A DNA stretch of 64,000 nucleotides. It comes from Globodera rostochiensis. Its lineage: Eukaryota; Nematoda; Chromadorea; Rhabditida; Heteroderidae. This document shows positions 24,437 through 36,459 of the stretch, one piece after another. The stretch's first letter is position 1; every line of letters begins with the position of its first letter. The position numbers were made by a program, and so were the translations under genes. Under the pieces are notes generated by a model. The model saw only the letters and a program-made list of their open reading frames with translations, made no database searches and was not told the DNA's origin. The stretch lies in assembly GCA_018350325.1 (NCBI GenBank), contig JAEVLN010000007.1, positions 3,267,804 through 3,331,803 of the forward strand. Direction: 5' to 3'.

Positions 24437-27400
24437 TCAAAGCTGCGAGTTTGCCACAATTTTGTTGCATTGCGACGGATGGTGGCAATAATTTTGCGGC
24501 ACATACGTGCCGTGCCGACGCAGACGTTTGCGATCCGTTGACTCGTAGGGACCATGGCGATTTTTCACTGTGAAAATGTTAAAATTTGAATTTAAACATA
24601 ATCACAAATTTACCAAGCCAGAAATAGTCCTCAATTGTCTCCTTAATTGATTAATCGAATAATTAAATCTAAATTAAAACAAATAATGTTTACATCGGCA
24701 GCAATTGTTTGCTCTAAATACAAGTGCGTGCTGTTGACAATGTGCATTCGGCTGAAACCGTAGTTGCTGGACCGGAAGGCACTCCTTAATTTATATGAAT
24801 TTAAATTTAAATTAAAAACTAATTTATATTTTTATCGAAACTTTTTAAACATTTTAATTTACCAAGGTCCAGGATGGGCCGCAAACGTGTCCGTGTTCTC
24901 TTGGCATCCGGCCGACCCACTGATAACATGAACTGGGGCTGGCGGGTCCACATAGGGATTTGCTGATTGGGGAATTTTCAATAAATTTCATAATAGCGGG
25001 GGCCCGGGTTATTAAAAAATATTTAAAAAAATAGTAATTTTGTTTAAATATAAATTTTTTTGCCCACCATCGCTTCCGTTGTACACCGTCCGATTGTACA
25101 CCGGGTACATTCGTTCAAAAGTGTGTTCATGCCCCCAAATTTCCAGGTCCACCCCGTACTTGAAGAACAGCTCTTCCAGTGCAAAATCATGCCCAAATGG
25201 AAGGCCAGTTCGAGTCTTTGAAAAAAATGGAAATTAATTCTCAACAAAAATGAAAGTTTATAATTTTTTTATATTTTCTACGATTTTTTTGTCAAAGTTT
25301 TACAGCTTCTTAGGGACGTACAATTGAATTGTATTGAGTACAGTCGTCACCAGTGAAAGCTAAAGCATATTATTGTGTGAACATTTTATGCAAAATTTCA
25401 AAAAATTTTACTTGAACAATACATTGGACGATGGCCCATTGTAATAATCCACGGCACATTATGCCTGTTTAGGTTGGCCTTCTGAATGTTTTGATTTTTT
25501 GTTTCCAATTCTTTTTTTTTTGTTGAGTTACTTCTAAGTCCTTGATCAGCCACTGCCATTGGGTGGCCAAATTATTGTGACGATAATAAATGGGCCAAAA
25601 ATATAACTCTGTTGAGAAGCCGATGAAGTGAGCTGTGCCCAAGTCGAAACTGAATATTTCAGTATAATGTGGTGATGAAATGGGCGGGACCCAATTTTTG
25701 ATTGAATAAGTAACAATTTGAATGTGGACTTTTCAGTACAATTGTTGCGATAAAAAGGGATACCTCAAGTTTTGATGGAAATAGGGGGACCCAATTCAAA
25801 GATGAAATTTTCAATATAATGGTGGCGATGAAATGGGCGGGACCCAATTTGAAAAATGAATTTGTTTTAGTATTTTGGTGCCGAAAAAATGGGCGAGACC
25901 CAATTTGAAACTGAATGTTTCAGTATTTTGGTAGCAATAAACGGGGGGGGGGGACCCAAATCGTTTATAGTTTTCTTTATTCTAAAATCATTCTAAACTT
26001 TTATGTCGGGATTTTCAGGTTTAAATTATTACCTAAAAAACAGATTTTGATTCTCCGGGTTTGGCATTGTGAATCGGTTGATGTAATGGGTGAAGTTGTA
26101 ATTAAATTCATGGTTGCCCACCACCGTCATGTACGGCACAGATGCCGAAATGGGCTCAATTTGGCGCATGAACTGATCGCCAAACTGCCCTTGTTTCTGT
26201 CATAAGGGGTACGGTAGTTGGCATGGTTACTGTACTGGAAATGGTATTACTGTGTCCAAATTGTATGCCAAATCACCTGAAATAAAAAGTAATTATTTAA
26301 AAACAATTTAATAGTTTAAATTATTTCACTGTTGAAAGAACTCGTAAATTATTTTTATTTAATTTAAAAATAAAATTTAATAATTTAAAATAACCACTAA
26401 TGCCATACCGATGTGCAAAACCATGTCAAATTTGCCTTCATGCGCTTCTCGTTGCAATTTGCCCAACGAACGTGCATTTATATTGCCCATATCACCGAAA
26501 ACGGCATATCTGTGTTAGAGGGTCAAAATGCCAGAAATGTGTCAATTTTAAATTTAATTATTTTAATCATTTAACGTTAAAGAACCAGCGTTTATGAAAA
26601 TTAAAAAAAAAATTTTAGATTTAAAATTGACTTGAAGCCTCCACCCGGTCTTTCCTGGAGGCCCACAAATGAGAAAATTGAGCTCCATCCGAACTGTGAA
26701 CCGACGCGATAAACTTAAAAAGAAATTAAAAAAATATTAAAGACTACAGCTTTAATTGCCCTAATTAGTAACAATTAAAAATTGTCAATTGTCCACTGAC
26801 AATATCGTTGGCCAGGCTTCAGCCCTTCAAGCAGTGCCCGATGCGTGTATCGCTTCGTTTTTTCGGTGCCGCCGTCCACAAAATAATCCATTTTTGCAGA
26901 GGTTCGGCGCGTCAACTGGTTGTACTGCTCGCCCCACTCGACCACCGAGTCCAACGTGTCGTCAAAGGTCAGCCAGGTCACCCACAGCTTTAAGTAAAAC
27001 AAAATTAAATTTAAAAACAATAATAAATTATCTTTACCTTGGACGTCTCACCGCCGTAGGACAAGTGGACTTGTTCGGGCTGCCCGTAGAAGGGACCTTG
27101 AATTTTGAGAACGATTAAAATTAATGAAAGAAGGGATTCCTTTTAATTTTTTTTAATAATTTCAAAAATTTGTTTTAGTGTGCGGGAGATGTTGAGGAAA
27201 AAGCTATTTAATTTTACGTTATTATTTAAAATTTAATTTATAAATTTTAAATAGATTTTCTCAATCTTTTGCTTTTTTTTAAACAATGGACCTTGGTTAA
27301 TACTATTTTCAATTTTCCAATGTGGCACACGATTTGAATCATTCAGTGCAATTCGATTCTGCTGTAGCTGATCAGTGAATGCAGCCAATTTCAGAATGAT

Positions 27401-27445
27401 AAGCATTGTCAGCATAATGCCAGTGCCAATATTGGCGGATTTCAT
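24437..27445 (-). CDS. Secreted purple acid phosphatase, copy 1
   Basis: Purple acid phosphatases are binuclear metal (Fe/Zn or Fe/Mn) hydrolases of phosphomonoesters. Start ATG at 27445 opens an uncleaved-looking or signal-type hydrophobic leader (GIMLTMLIILKLAAF). Five joined exons are 27292-27445, 27038-27096, 26801-26987, 26632-26713, 26409-26509, with more after. An Fn3-like N-domain (QVHLSYGGETSKLWVTW) precedes the metallophosphatase core. Metal motifs in order: FGDMGN, GDLAYNLDT, GNHEFNYNF, TMGHRPMYC and GHEHTFERMYP. The C-terminal part contains HVISGSAGCQENTD, SNYGFSRMHIVNSTHLYLEQ and a tail ending YCHHPSQCNK. All catalytic motifs appear intact. One intron holds an acceptor-derived minisatellite (25.64-25.93 kb). 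It is one of three copies in the window; copy 2 (47.8-51.0 kb) is on the same strand. Confidence 0.88.
25640..25935 (-). repeat. Intronic minisatellite made of splice acceptor plus exon start
   Basis: On the - strand, the exon begins after ATATTCAG with TTTCGACTTGGGC and then CACTTCATCGG. The intron just upstream holds about five diverged units of roughly 50 bp of the form TTTGAATTGGGTCCCGCCC, ATTTCATCGCCAC, ATTATACTGAAA. Each unit resembles the acceptor region plus the first 30 or so bases of the exon. The same intron of copy 2 has its own set (49.36-49.57 kb). Confidence 0.8.
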
Positions 27446-28130
27446 TTTACAAAAAAAAAATTGTTGGCTTGGAATTTGAATTTCTTGTAAATTTTCTAAA
27501 AATTATTTAAAATTTGATTTTTTTTTTCTGAATTTGAAAAAAATTTGCAAATGGAAAAGTTTATTGCATTTTCTAAAATAATTTGACAAATGTTGGTATT
27601 TAAATTTCTCATAATATTTTTACGGAAATGAAAAACTGAAAACACGCGGAATCTATGCGAAAGGGTGATGATCGGACAGATGGTTAAAAAACATATGATT
27701 AATGTTAAGCAGAGTGAAATTAAAGGCCAAATTTTTAAATATATTTACAAATAATTAATCGATCTTTAGTATGTCGTAAAACAGTAAATGTGTGGAAATA
27801 TTTAACTTTTTTTTAAATGACAAATTAGCGTTGAGCATTTGCCGAAATTTAAAAATTAAGTTAAGTTTGTTAAAGACAATTAATTAGTGTTTAAAAGCGC
27901 ACCCCCCCCCCCCAATTATTGCTGAATAGTTTTGTTTAATAAAAAAATATTAAAAACAATAATTATGAATATTGTCATGATGGGCTCTAGAGGGCGGGCG
28001 GCACGCACTAGGATGTGCCATACTCTTTTGTCAAAACACTAAATACGGAATCAATTTCAAACACACGGAATCATTTAAAACCACGGAATGCCATATTTGG
28101 CATGCACCGCCGCGGCCGGGGAAGGAACGA
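27446..28130. other. Upstream flank of phosphatase copy 1
   Basis: No gene. AT-rich with one C run near 27,902. I see no promoter motif I would defend. Confidence 0.4.
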
Positions 28131-29273
28131 ATGATTGAGAGAAAGCCCATGGCACAGCTAAACCAAAATCCGCTCTTCCATTCACGGACCAATTCCCAAT
28201 CACGGCACTTTCCTTTCTTTATTCGTCGAAAGCCCGAGAAGACGCAGTTAAATGTTGTTGGTTAAATCCGATGGAGGGTGCCATGGGGCGGAGATTGTAT
28301 AATTTACCTAATATGTGAAGGGCAATTAGATGAATCAATAATTTTAATCGAAAGATTCAAAGGAAGCGCTCGGGGGCGAAGTTTGAGTGGAATGGAATTG
28401 TGAATGCCCTTGAAAGATACTCACACAATATCTCCTAATCTTCTTTTAAAATTTGAATTTTCACAAAAAACATTTATGTTACAGGTTTCTTCATAGAAAT
28501 TTTTTCATTTGCCCAAAAAGCCAATTTTTCCGAAAAAAAATTAAAAAAGAGACTTACCCCAATCGACTTATTTATTTACACAATCACACTTATCGAAAGT
28601 TTTCAAGTAGGATTTTGAAAAACTGGTTTTCTAGATTTGTTTTAATATTTTAAAAAATGATGCGATTATGTCTGTCAAGAATTCAAACCTAAAAATCCCG
28701 CCCCATCTCTACTACATAGGCATAAAAATCCCCACATCATATTTGTCGTGTTGGTGTGTCTGTTTTGGTCTTTTTCCGTATTTGTTTCTTTGTGAATGTC
28801 TGTGCTCTCAAAAATATCAGACACAAACAATATCGATTAGGTAATTATCAATCCATTCACCAATTCTTATTTGCAACTTTTCTATCTATTCGTGTCTAAG
28901 CTTGTTTTTGATAAACATATAAAATTACCTGGACTTGTTTAACTCAAATTCAAAATTATATGATTCTGATAGAGCTGAGTCGGTATTTCTGAATTATGGA
29001 CCTTCCTAGACTTTGGACATACGAAATTTTGCAAAAAAAAAAACTCAATACAAAGAATTCACCGTTTAGCATAAATTTAAAACCGGAATTCAACCTGTAA
29101 TTTAATACAAAATGGTCACATAAAAACATGTGCAAATATGCCAGTATAAACTGAACAAATCACAAGGGTTATAGTCGGGAATCCTCAAAATTGATCTTTT
29201 TATTTATAACAAAATCTGTCAACAAAAGATAAAGATAAACAAAACAACAAAAGATAAATATATAAAACACTGA

Positions 29274-31194
29274 TCAATCAATAGAACCATGCACTTCCCT
29301 CCAGGCGTCGTATCTGCTTAAGTCTCCGGCCATGCTCTAATGCACCTTAAAAAAGAAGTATACATAATATATTTACGTGTTTAGTAAACACCTAAATCAA
29401 ATTGAACCAACTACTTTTTTTCTTAGATTTGGAAACACGAAAAATAATTTTATTGCAAAAACTAGCTTGTTTTAAATCTCACCCTTCCAATCGCTCGCTC
29501 GAAATGCGCCATCTTGATGGCCGTCCGATTACGCTGTCCGACACCGCAGCAAGCACTTGCAGGTTGGTCAAGTCAGTGCCGGCGGTCACTTCCTCCCAGA
29601 ACTGTCCACTTGCTTCGGCTGCGCACAATGCTGCCATGTCCGCACCGGAATAGTTTTGTAAGCGGCGTGCAATGTCCGGCCAATCGTCGTTTTCGACAAA
29701 GTTCCCTTCAAAAAAAACTATTTTATTTATCCGAAAATACAAAAAGCAGCACCCCGCATATTGTGTCGAAGCATTGCTTCGCAGGCAGCAGCATCGGGGA
29801 GGGCGACGTAAATGCGCCTGTTCAATCGTCGGAGCAGTGCTTGGTCCAAATCCCGCGGGAAATTCGCTGCGGTCAGGACGATCACGTTAGAATCGTGGTG
29901 CGTGGTGATGCCTGTCATTTGGAAGCTATTCGAATTCGAGGATCGAAATCGGTCAAGAGGTCAGTTTCGGATTCTACAACCTAAACACCTAGAAGTGTGT
30001 TGTTTTAACAATAAAAAAACTTTTGTCTGTTGCCTTAACGGAAAAGCACCGAAAACATACCATGATAAGGCCTCGGAAAAAATTACAAAACTTTGAATTT
30101 CCTTTTTTTATTGTAAAAAGACAGAATAACCGGCAATTCACCCGGGAGAGCCGCGGCCACCAGGGATGAATTTTCAGCATTTTTGAATAAAACAGCAACA
30201 TCAAACCTTTAAAGTCCACCGGGCCCGTGTAGTGGCGTCGCCTGGAAGGCCGATGCCGCTTTTGGATTGGCATGTGCGTGTCCCGGATTTTGCCGATGGA
30301 GAAGGACAGTTTGTGCGGCAAGTACACGGACGCACCGGCGCATCGGGGAGGGCGACGTAAATGCGCCTGTCCAATCGTCGGAGCAGTGCTTGGTCCAAAT
30401 CCCGCGGGAAATTCGCTGCGGTCAGGACGATCACGTTCGAAGCGCGTTGCTGGTGACGCCTGTAAAATTTTCAAAAATAAGACAGCAAGTGAAAAAAAGA
30501 TAGTTTGAAAATTAACACATTTGGTTATCTGCCTAGATTTTTTTTTCAGGTAGTCTTAACAAAATTTATAAATACACCTACCATCCATATTCATAAGAAG
30601 TTCGGACTTAATACGTCGCGAAGCTTCGTGCACTGTGTGACCGCCCCGATGGGAGCAGAGGGCATCAATTTCGTCAAAAAACACAATTGACGGCGACAAG
30701 GCCTTTGCCTGAAAAACACTAATTAAAAGGCAAAAAAAAAAGTTTAAAAAAAAATTAAACAAAAAACCAACCAAATGAAACAATGCTTTGACGATTTTTT
30801 CGGACTCGCCAAGCAACGGCGCAGTGAGGGTGGCCGACGTGACGTTCTAAAAATAAAAACGTTCATATTAATCTCGAAATAAAAATCACTATTAGATTCT
30901 AAGACCCAGAAAACCCCCTAGAAACAGCTTCTTATCGACTTTGAACAAAAACAATTTTTTTTTCTTGTTGCCTCATAACGGCAAAGTGCTAAGGTCCTTC
31001 CTTAAAAAATTTCCAGAAGCAAATTTCCTCCAAAAAACTACCTGCTTGGTCAAATCGGTCCGGCGCGTCTTCTGCGGCATCCGCTTCGGCTTCGTGCTGC
31101 TGTTGTCGTCTTGCGGCTGCGCCGGAGCCTGTTGTTGTTGTTGTCGCGCGGTCGTCGTCCTTACACAAGCTTCCGCGCGGACACTCGGCGTCAA
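29274..31194 (-). pseudogene. Degenerate katanin p60-like AAA ATPase
   Basis: Katanin p60 severs microtubules using an AAA ATPase. Recognisable exons on the - strand: a Q-rich linker (31,042-31,194; TARQQQQQAPAQPQ); NVTSATLTAPLLGESEKIVK (30,772-30,846); Walker B exon PSIVFFDEIDALCSHRGG ... ASRRIKSELLMNMDG (30,590-30,708); VIVLTAANFPRDLDQALLRR twice (about 30,340-30,434 and 29,815-29,918); RLQNYSGADMAALCAAEASG (29.6-29.7 kb); and C-terminal AGDLSRYDAWREVHG ending at 29,274. The Walker A exon (GPPGxGKT) that should precede NVTS is absent between 30,847 and 31,041. One exon is duplicated with fused foreign sequence. Near 29,530 the frame shifts (LQVLAAVSDS versus RTAIKMAHFERAIGR). I therefore call it non-functional as an ATPase. 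Confidence 0.75.
30205..30440 (-). repeat. Duplicated katanin-like exon (partner 29,745-29,918)
   Basis: About 100 bp covering GATCACGTT ... CGGGAAATTCGCTGCGGTCA ... GCATCGGGGAGGGCGACGTAA is nearly identical between 29,800-29,895 and 30,340-30,437. Past that the copies diverge completely: one continues as ACEAMLRHNMRG, typical of the family, and the other into unrelated sequence (PVRPCTCRTNCPS). This is a recombination breakpoint inside an exon. Confidence 0.75.
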
Positions 31195-31639
31195 TTATAA
31201 CAAAAAATTCAAAAACAAATAAGAAGCCTAACTACATAAATACTGGTAAATACCCAACTCGCTTATAAATCAAAGATTTTTGTTATCATTTCGAAAGCTT
31301 AAAATTAGTAGAAGCTTTTGAAAAAAATTATAAGGAAATAAGCTTAGAAAACAGTGGTAAGTTGGAGTGTAGCGAGTTGAGTGTGATCCGTAGGCCAATT
31401 AAGCTAAAAAATTGGTGAGGAAGCCTAAAATGTATCCAGAGATCTCAACTCAACTGCGACAAAAAATGACAAACGTCTTCTAAGAAATAGCATTGGGAGG
31501 GAGTCAATTCAGCTCCAGGAACGGATGATCTTGATCAAGACAATGCTAAGAAACATTTGTCTGATCAAAATAACAACTGATCAAGATAAGAGGGAGGGTT
31601 GATCAACAACAAAATAAGTCCAATGAATCTAAAAATTCA

Positions 31640-32026
31640 AATTGAGGTAAAAATATCAAATTGTTTTGGTGTTGGTCGCACAAATTGTATAAATGGATCA
31701 AAGACGTGGGCTTAAGTCGACAAACAAAGTTGAAATCAACTGATCAGCAAAAGCATGAAATTTTGAAACAATTTGATCAGATTAAAAGCAAAGTAAAAAG
31801 GCAAAACTCAAAAATTCAAAGAATGAGCTCGATGAGAAAATTGCAAAAAATTGGGCGTTTGTGCCAGCACTATTTATGAATGGAAGCGCAAATATGCAAC
31901 AAAAATTGGAATTTTGAAGAAATATGCCAAAATAAAATGGAAGAATCCGAAAATGACTGATGCCGCTATTGCTGATATGTTAATGATTTCAACAGGAAGC
32001 CTAAGTAATTGGAAAAACCAATTTTA
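31640..32026 (+). pseudogene. HTH-repeat (transposase-like) relic
   Basis: The + strand reads HEILKQFDQIKSKVKRQNSK in one frame. From about 31,845 it reads VCASTIYEWKRKYATKIG and MTDAAIADMLMISTGSLSNW in the next frame, ending at 32,026. The repeated pattern of short helices with STIYEWKRKY and TGSLSNWKNQF resembles helix-turn-helix repeats of transposase-like proteins that are common in plant-parasitic nematode genomes. The frame change has no splice site. No catalytic domain is present. Confidence 0.5.
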
Positions 32027-32029
32027 AGC

Positions 32030-32829
32030 TGAAATTAAGAACCTTTAAAATATGCGGACTTTGTGATACACTCCAAAATTTTTTGGTTGCGACCGGACTA
32101 TGCTGAAATTTTTTTAAGGATGAATTTTCGTTTCATTAAATTTATTCTTTTTCACTTTTCTCCAGCAATGCTAGGTGATGGTGTCCGTACGTTTTGCCAA
32201 CTCATCAAAAACTTAAATTCAATCGATTCGAACCCCGGACCCGAATTTGAAGGTTTTTCGATTTAAAATTTTTTCGGCATCTTTTGGCCTAAAAAAATTC
32301 AAAAAAATACTCAAAACAATCTAAAAAACGCAAAGTTGGCAAAATGTTCAGTTGGCAAATCGTAATATTAAACGGCTTCTATGAAATGGCATTGTAATGG
32401 CATCGAAGGGTCCGAAAATCGGCATTAATGGCAACTTTTTCATAACGAATTCAAAAAAAAATTGTTTTTTTGAGAATTCTGCTTCAGGGGAGGGAGATGG
32501 CGGTGCCGATAGGCGCCGCCGAGAAAATTTGAATTTTTGACTCGTATTTGTTAGAGATTTGCAACCAAAAACTATCCGAGAAATCAGAATTTTCCCCTCA
32601 AAAAATTAGATTTTTTCCCCAAAGTTCCACGAAATAGCAAAATAAGGGTGGAGAAATGAATGGTAAACGTAATGGCAAATTTTCAAAATAATGGCATTTG
32701 CCATTAAAAAAGAAAATTTGAGGTCCCTGAATGTATCGTAAAAAGAAGAAAAAAAGTCAAAAAGAGGGAATGGCACGCGTTGCTGCGAATAAATATGACC
32801 GTAGTGAATGGAATGATGAAATAACAACC
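32030..32829. other. Loop of palindrome 1, no gene
   Basis: No supported gene. 32,490-32,600 is the inverted copy of the short repeat at 3,990-4,110 (GCGGTGCCGATAGGCGCCGCC). Confidence 0.5.
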
Positions 32830-33472
32830 AATTACCTAATCGATATTGTTTGTGTCTGATCTTTTTGAGAGCACAGACATTCACAAAGAAACAAATACAG
32901 AAAAAGACCAAAACAGACACACCAACACAACAAAAAATGATGTGGGGATTTTTATGACTAGTAGAGTGGGGCGGGATTTTTAGGTTTGAAATCTTGAAAG
33001 ACATAATCGCTTCATTTTTTAAAATATTAAAACAAATCTAGAAAACCAGTTTTTCAAAATCCTACTTGAAAACTTTCGATAAGTGTGATTGTGCAAATAA
33101 ATAAGTCGATTGGGGTAAGTCTCTTTTTTAAATGTTTTTTTTGGAAAATTGGCTTTTTGGGCAAAGGATGCCTTTGAACCCTTTCGACTAATATTGATTG
33201 GTCCAATTTGTCCTTCCACAGCGCGTCATTTCGGTAGGGGGGTCGACTGAGTCTGGCCTGAGTCTGGGCCAACTGAGTCTGGTTAGCGGGAAAAAGTTTT
33301 TGAGCGTCATAAATAGGGATGCAAAATATATGCACATGCATATTTTTTTTCCTGAACCTATAACAGCCTAACGCACGAAAAACTTGTTTTCAGCTTGGTT
33401 TGAATCGTTTAGAACGCATTCCCATGTGCATATTTTGCATATTTGTGCATATTTTGCTCTGGGAGTCGTTCA

Positions 33473-34150
33473 TTTGGGCGCTCACGTTTGGGCGCTCACG
33501 GTTGGGCGCTCACGGTTGGGCGCTCACGGTTGGGCGCTCACGGTTGGGCGCTCACGGTTGGGCGCTCACGGTTGGGCGCTCACGGTTGGGCGCTCACGGT
33601 TGGGCGCTCACGGTTGGGCGCTCACGGTTGGGCGCTCACGGTTGGGCGCTCACGGTTGGGCGCTCACGGTTGGGCGCTCACGGTTGGGCGCTCACGGTTG
33701 GGCGCTCACGGTTGGGCGCTCACGGTTGGGCGCTCACGGTTGGGCGCTCACGGTTGGGCGCTCACGGTTGGGCGCTCACGGTTGGGCGCTCACGGTTGGG
33801 CGCTCACGGTTGGGCGCTCACGGTTGGGCGCTCACGGTTGGGCGCTCACGGTTGGGCGCTCACGGTTGGGCGCTCACGGTTGGGCGCTCACGGTTGGGCG
33901 CTCACGGTTGGGCGCTCACGGTTGGGCGCTCACGGTTGGGCGCTCACGGTTGGGCGCTCACGGTTGGGCGCTCACGGTTGGGCGCTCACGGTTGGGCGCT
34001 CACGGTTGGGCGCTCACGGTTGGGCGCTCACGGTTGGGCGCTCACGGTTGGGCGCTCACGGTTGGGCGCTCACGGTTGGGCGCTCACGGTTGGGCGCTCA
34101 CGGTTGGGCGCTCACGGTTGGGCGCTCACGTTTGGGCGCTCACGTTTGGG
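33473..34150 (+). repeat. 14-bp minisatellite, about 48 copies
   Basis: Nearly perfect tandem copies of GGTTGGGCGCTCAC, with TTTGGGCG variants at both ends. It is far more GC-rich than its surroundings. Because 14 is not a multiple of three and the unit has no stop in any frame, all three + frames stay open for over 230 codons, each reading the same 14-residue peptide cycle (WALTVGRSRLGAHG). I see no splice or start context making it a gene. Confidence 0.97.
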
Positions 34151-34199
34151 CGCCCGTTATAAAAGGATCAGTTGGGCGCCCGCATCAAAAACAATTATA

Positions 34200-34990
34200 G
34201 AACAACTTTAATTTGAAAAAATGTTTCTGTTGGGTAATTAGGGAATGCGTGGAGGCTTAAAAAAAGCATTTTGGTCGTGAAGCTTATGGTAATAGGCTGC
34301 GATTTGCGGTCCCGGGTGAATTTTTTTTTAATTTAAAATTTTGAACGGCATGTTTCAGGAATAAAAATATGCGTAGAACACGAATCCAAGCTCGGATTTT
34401 GTGAATGGCGAACTCCGAACCCGAATTCGAACATTTTTGAATTAATTTTTTTCACTATGTTTTTTCAAATAATTAAAAGCACAAAATAACAACGAAAAAG
34501 CAAGTAACGACCGACTTTTTTTGGGCTTAACTTTCTTGAGAGATATCCAATCGCTTAGCTCTTGCTTACAAATAGCTTCTTCTCAAAAAGAGCTTTCATT
34601 GGATACTTGATGCGCTTTGTCCTTCACATATTAAATTGTACAATCTCCGCCCCATGGCACCCTCCATCGGATATAACCAACAACATTTAACCTCGAGACG
34701 GACACTTTTCGACGGTTAAAGGAAGACAAGTGCCGTGATCGTGCTCTGCTGTAGGGTGGGAAGAAAGGATGCTGGGTTAAGTGCTAGGGGCTTTCTCTCG
34801 ATCATCCGTTCCATGTTTTTCAAAATTGAGAATTTTTTTAAAAAATGACGTAAAATTAAAGTAGCTTGTCCTTGACCTCTCCCGCTCGCTCACTAAAACA
34901 AGTTTTCGTTTTAAAACAAAAATCTTCAATTTTTTTGGGTTGCAGAATTAAAATTAAAAAGGGAATCCTTTTTATGCTGAATTCTAATCG
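34200..34990. other. Intergenic, part of palindrome arm
   Basis: No gene. Includes the inverted match to 28.13-28.33 kb (GGCACCCTCCATCGGATATA). Confidence 0.5.
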
Positions 34991-34999
34991 TTTCAAAAT

Positions 35000-36302
35000 T
35001 CGAGGCCCTTTCTACGGACACGCCCGAGCAAGTCCACTTGTCCAACGGCGGCGAGCGGTCAAAGAAGAAGATAATAATAATTGTGCTTTTTGTAATTAAA
35101 ATTTTGAAAAATTAACGCAATGCTGTTGGCTTGGTTGACCTTCGACGACACGCTGGACTCGGTGGTCGAGTGAGGCGAGCAGTACAACTAACATGCGTTA
35201 AACCTCTGCGACTTTTTACACTGAAAAAACGAAGCGATATACGCATCGGGCACTGCTTGAAGGGCTGATTGTTACTAATTAGAGCAAAATAAAGTTTTAG
35301 GCTTAAACAATTTTAATGAATTCATTTTTTAAGTTTTTCGCGTCGGTTCACAGTTCGGATGGAGCTCAATTTTCTCATTTGTGGGATTCCAGGAAAGAGC
35401 GGGTGGAGGCTCCAATTCAAATTTTCAAAATAAATCTTTAAAAATTTTCATTAAACGCTGGTTCTCTAAAAATAATAATTAAAACAAATATAATTGGCAC
35501 ACTTCTGGCATTTAACACAAGTGCCGTTTTCGCTGTTATGGACAATATAAATGCACGTTTGACGTGAAAATTTTACTTAGTTTTGCACATCGGTAGGCCA
35601 TTAGTGGTTTTCCAGTGATTTGGCATATAATTAGCGGCCCTAGTGTGAATTTAATTACAACTTCACCCGTATCAACCGATTCACAATGCCAAACCCGGAG
35701 AATCAACACAAAATCTGTTTTTAGGTAATAATTTAATTTGAAAAACCCGGGATAAAAGTCCAGAATGATTTTAGAAAAAGGAAAACTAGAACCCATTTGG
35801 GTTCAACCCATTTTATAGCCACTAAAATACTCAAACATTACACTAAAAAACGGCATGAAAATTGATAAAAATAAAAAGTAATAAAAAATATTAAAAATTA
35901 AAAGACTTTGGCTACAGCAAAATAAATTTAGTATTTTATTAAAATAATTTTAATGAGTGCCTTTCGGTCCACCAACTACGGTTTCAGCCGAATGCACATT
36001 GTCAACAGCACGCACTTGTATTTAGAGCAAACAATTGCTGCCGATGTAAAAATTATTTTTTAATTAAATTTAATTACCTATTCGATTAATCAATTAAGGA
36101 GACAATTGAGGACTATTTCTGGCTTGGTAAATTTGTAAAATGTTCAAATTCAAATTTTAACATTTTCACAGTGAAAAATCACCATGGCCCCTACGAGTCG
36201 ACGGATCGCAAACGTCTGCGTCGGCACGGCACGTATGTGCCGCAAAATTATTGCCACCATCCGTCGCAATGCAACAAAATTGTGGCAAACTCGCAGCTTT
36301 GA
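35000..36302 (+). pseudogene. Purple acid phosphatase copy 3, truncated
   Basis: The + strand keeps pieces of the gene in order: GPFYGHA (exon 2); WLTFDDTLDSVVE followed at once by a TGA; the exon with CGGTTCACAGTTCGGATGGA; a fragment of the GD-motif exon; CCGATTCACAATGCCAAAC; then a jump to GGTTTCAGCCGAATGCACAT, the CAATTGAGGACTATTTCTGG exon and the C-terminal tail ending QCNKIVANSQL. The exons carrying GNHE, GHRP and GHEH are deleted or ruined, and exon 1 is missing. Its intron sequence resembles copy 1 more than copy 2, agreeing with the palindrome 1 arms. Confidence 0.85.
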
Positions 36303-36459
36303 AAAAGTGCCATTTTAAAGACAGAAACAAAAAAAGATGAAGAAAGTCGATCTTTTGTGTGTGCATTTATATAATGCCAATAAATACTTTTAAAAAGGTT
36401 CAAAATAGACATTTACAGTTTACGACAATATAAAAATTTGATTTTTTTTGAAACCCTAA

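Larger units (their letters stand above)
24290..28870. repeat. Palindrome 1, left arm (with phosphatase copy 1)
   Basis: Sequence from the phosphatase 3' flank (24,290) through 28,870 reappears inverted at 36,440 down to 32,830. Anchors: the 3' flank words AAAGTATTTATTGGCATTAT and AAGATCGACTTTCTTCATC; the block at 28,260-28,330 (GGTGCCATGGGGCGGAGATT); and the block at 28,530-28,870 (AATCGACTTATTTATTTGCA-like start, CAATATCGATTAGGTAATT end). The right arm has lost several phosphatase exons and gained the 14-bp minisatellite. Confidence 0.75.
32830..36440. repeat. Palindrome 1, right arm (with phosphatase copy 3)
   Basis: Inverted counterpart of 24,290-28,870. The 32,830-33,130 part matches 28,530-28,870. 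The 34,610-34,800 part matches 28,130-28,330. The 35,000-36,440 part matches the phosphatase gene. About 1.4 kb including the 14-bp array (33,473-34,150) is inserted between the first two matches. Confidence 0.75.

Noticed and set aside
33384..34211. Three overlapping open frames of 239-275 codons
   Set aside because: Pure translation of the 14-bp minisatellite; all three frames give the same peptide cycle.
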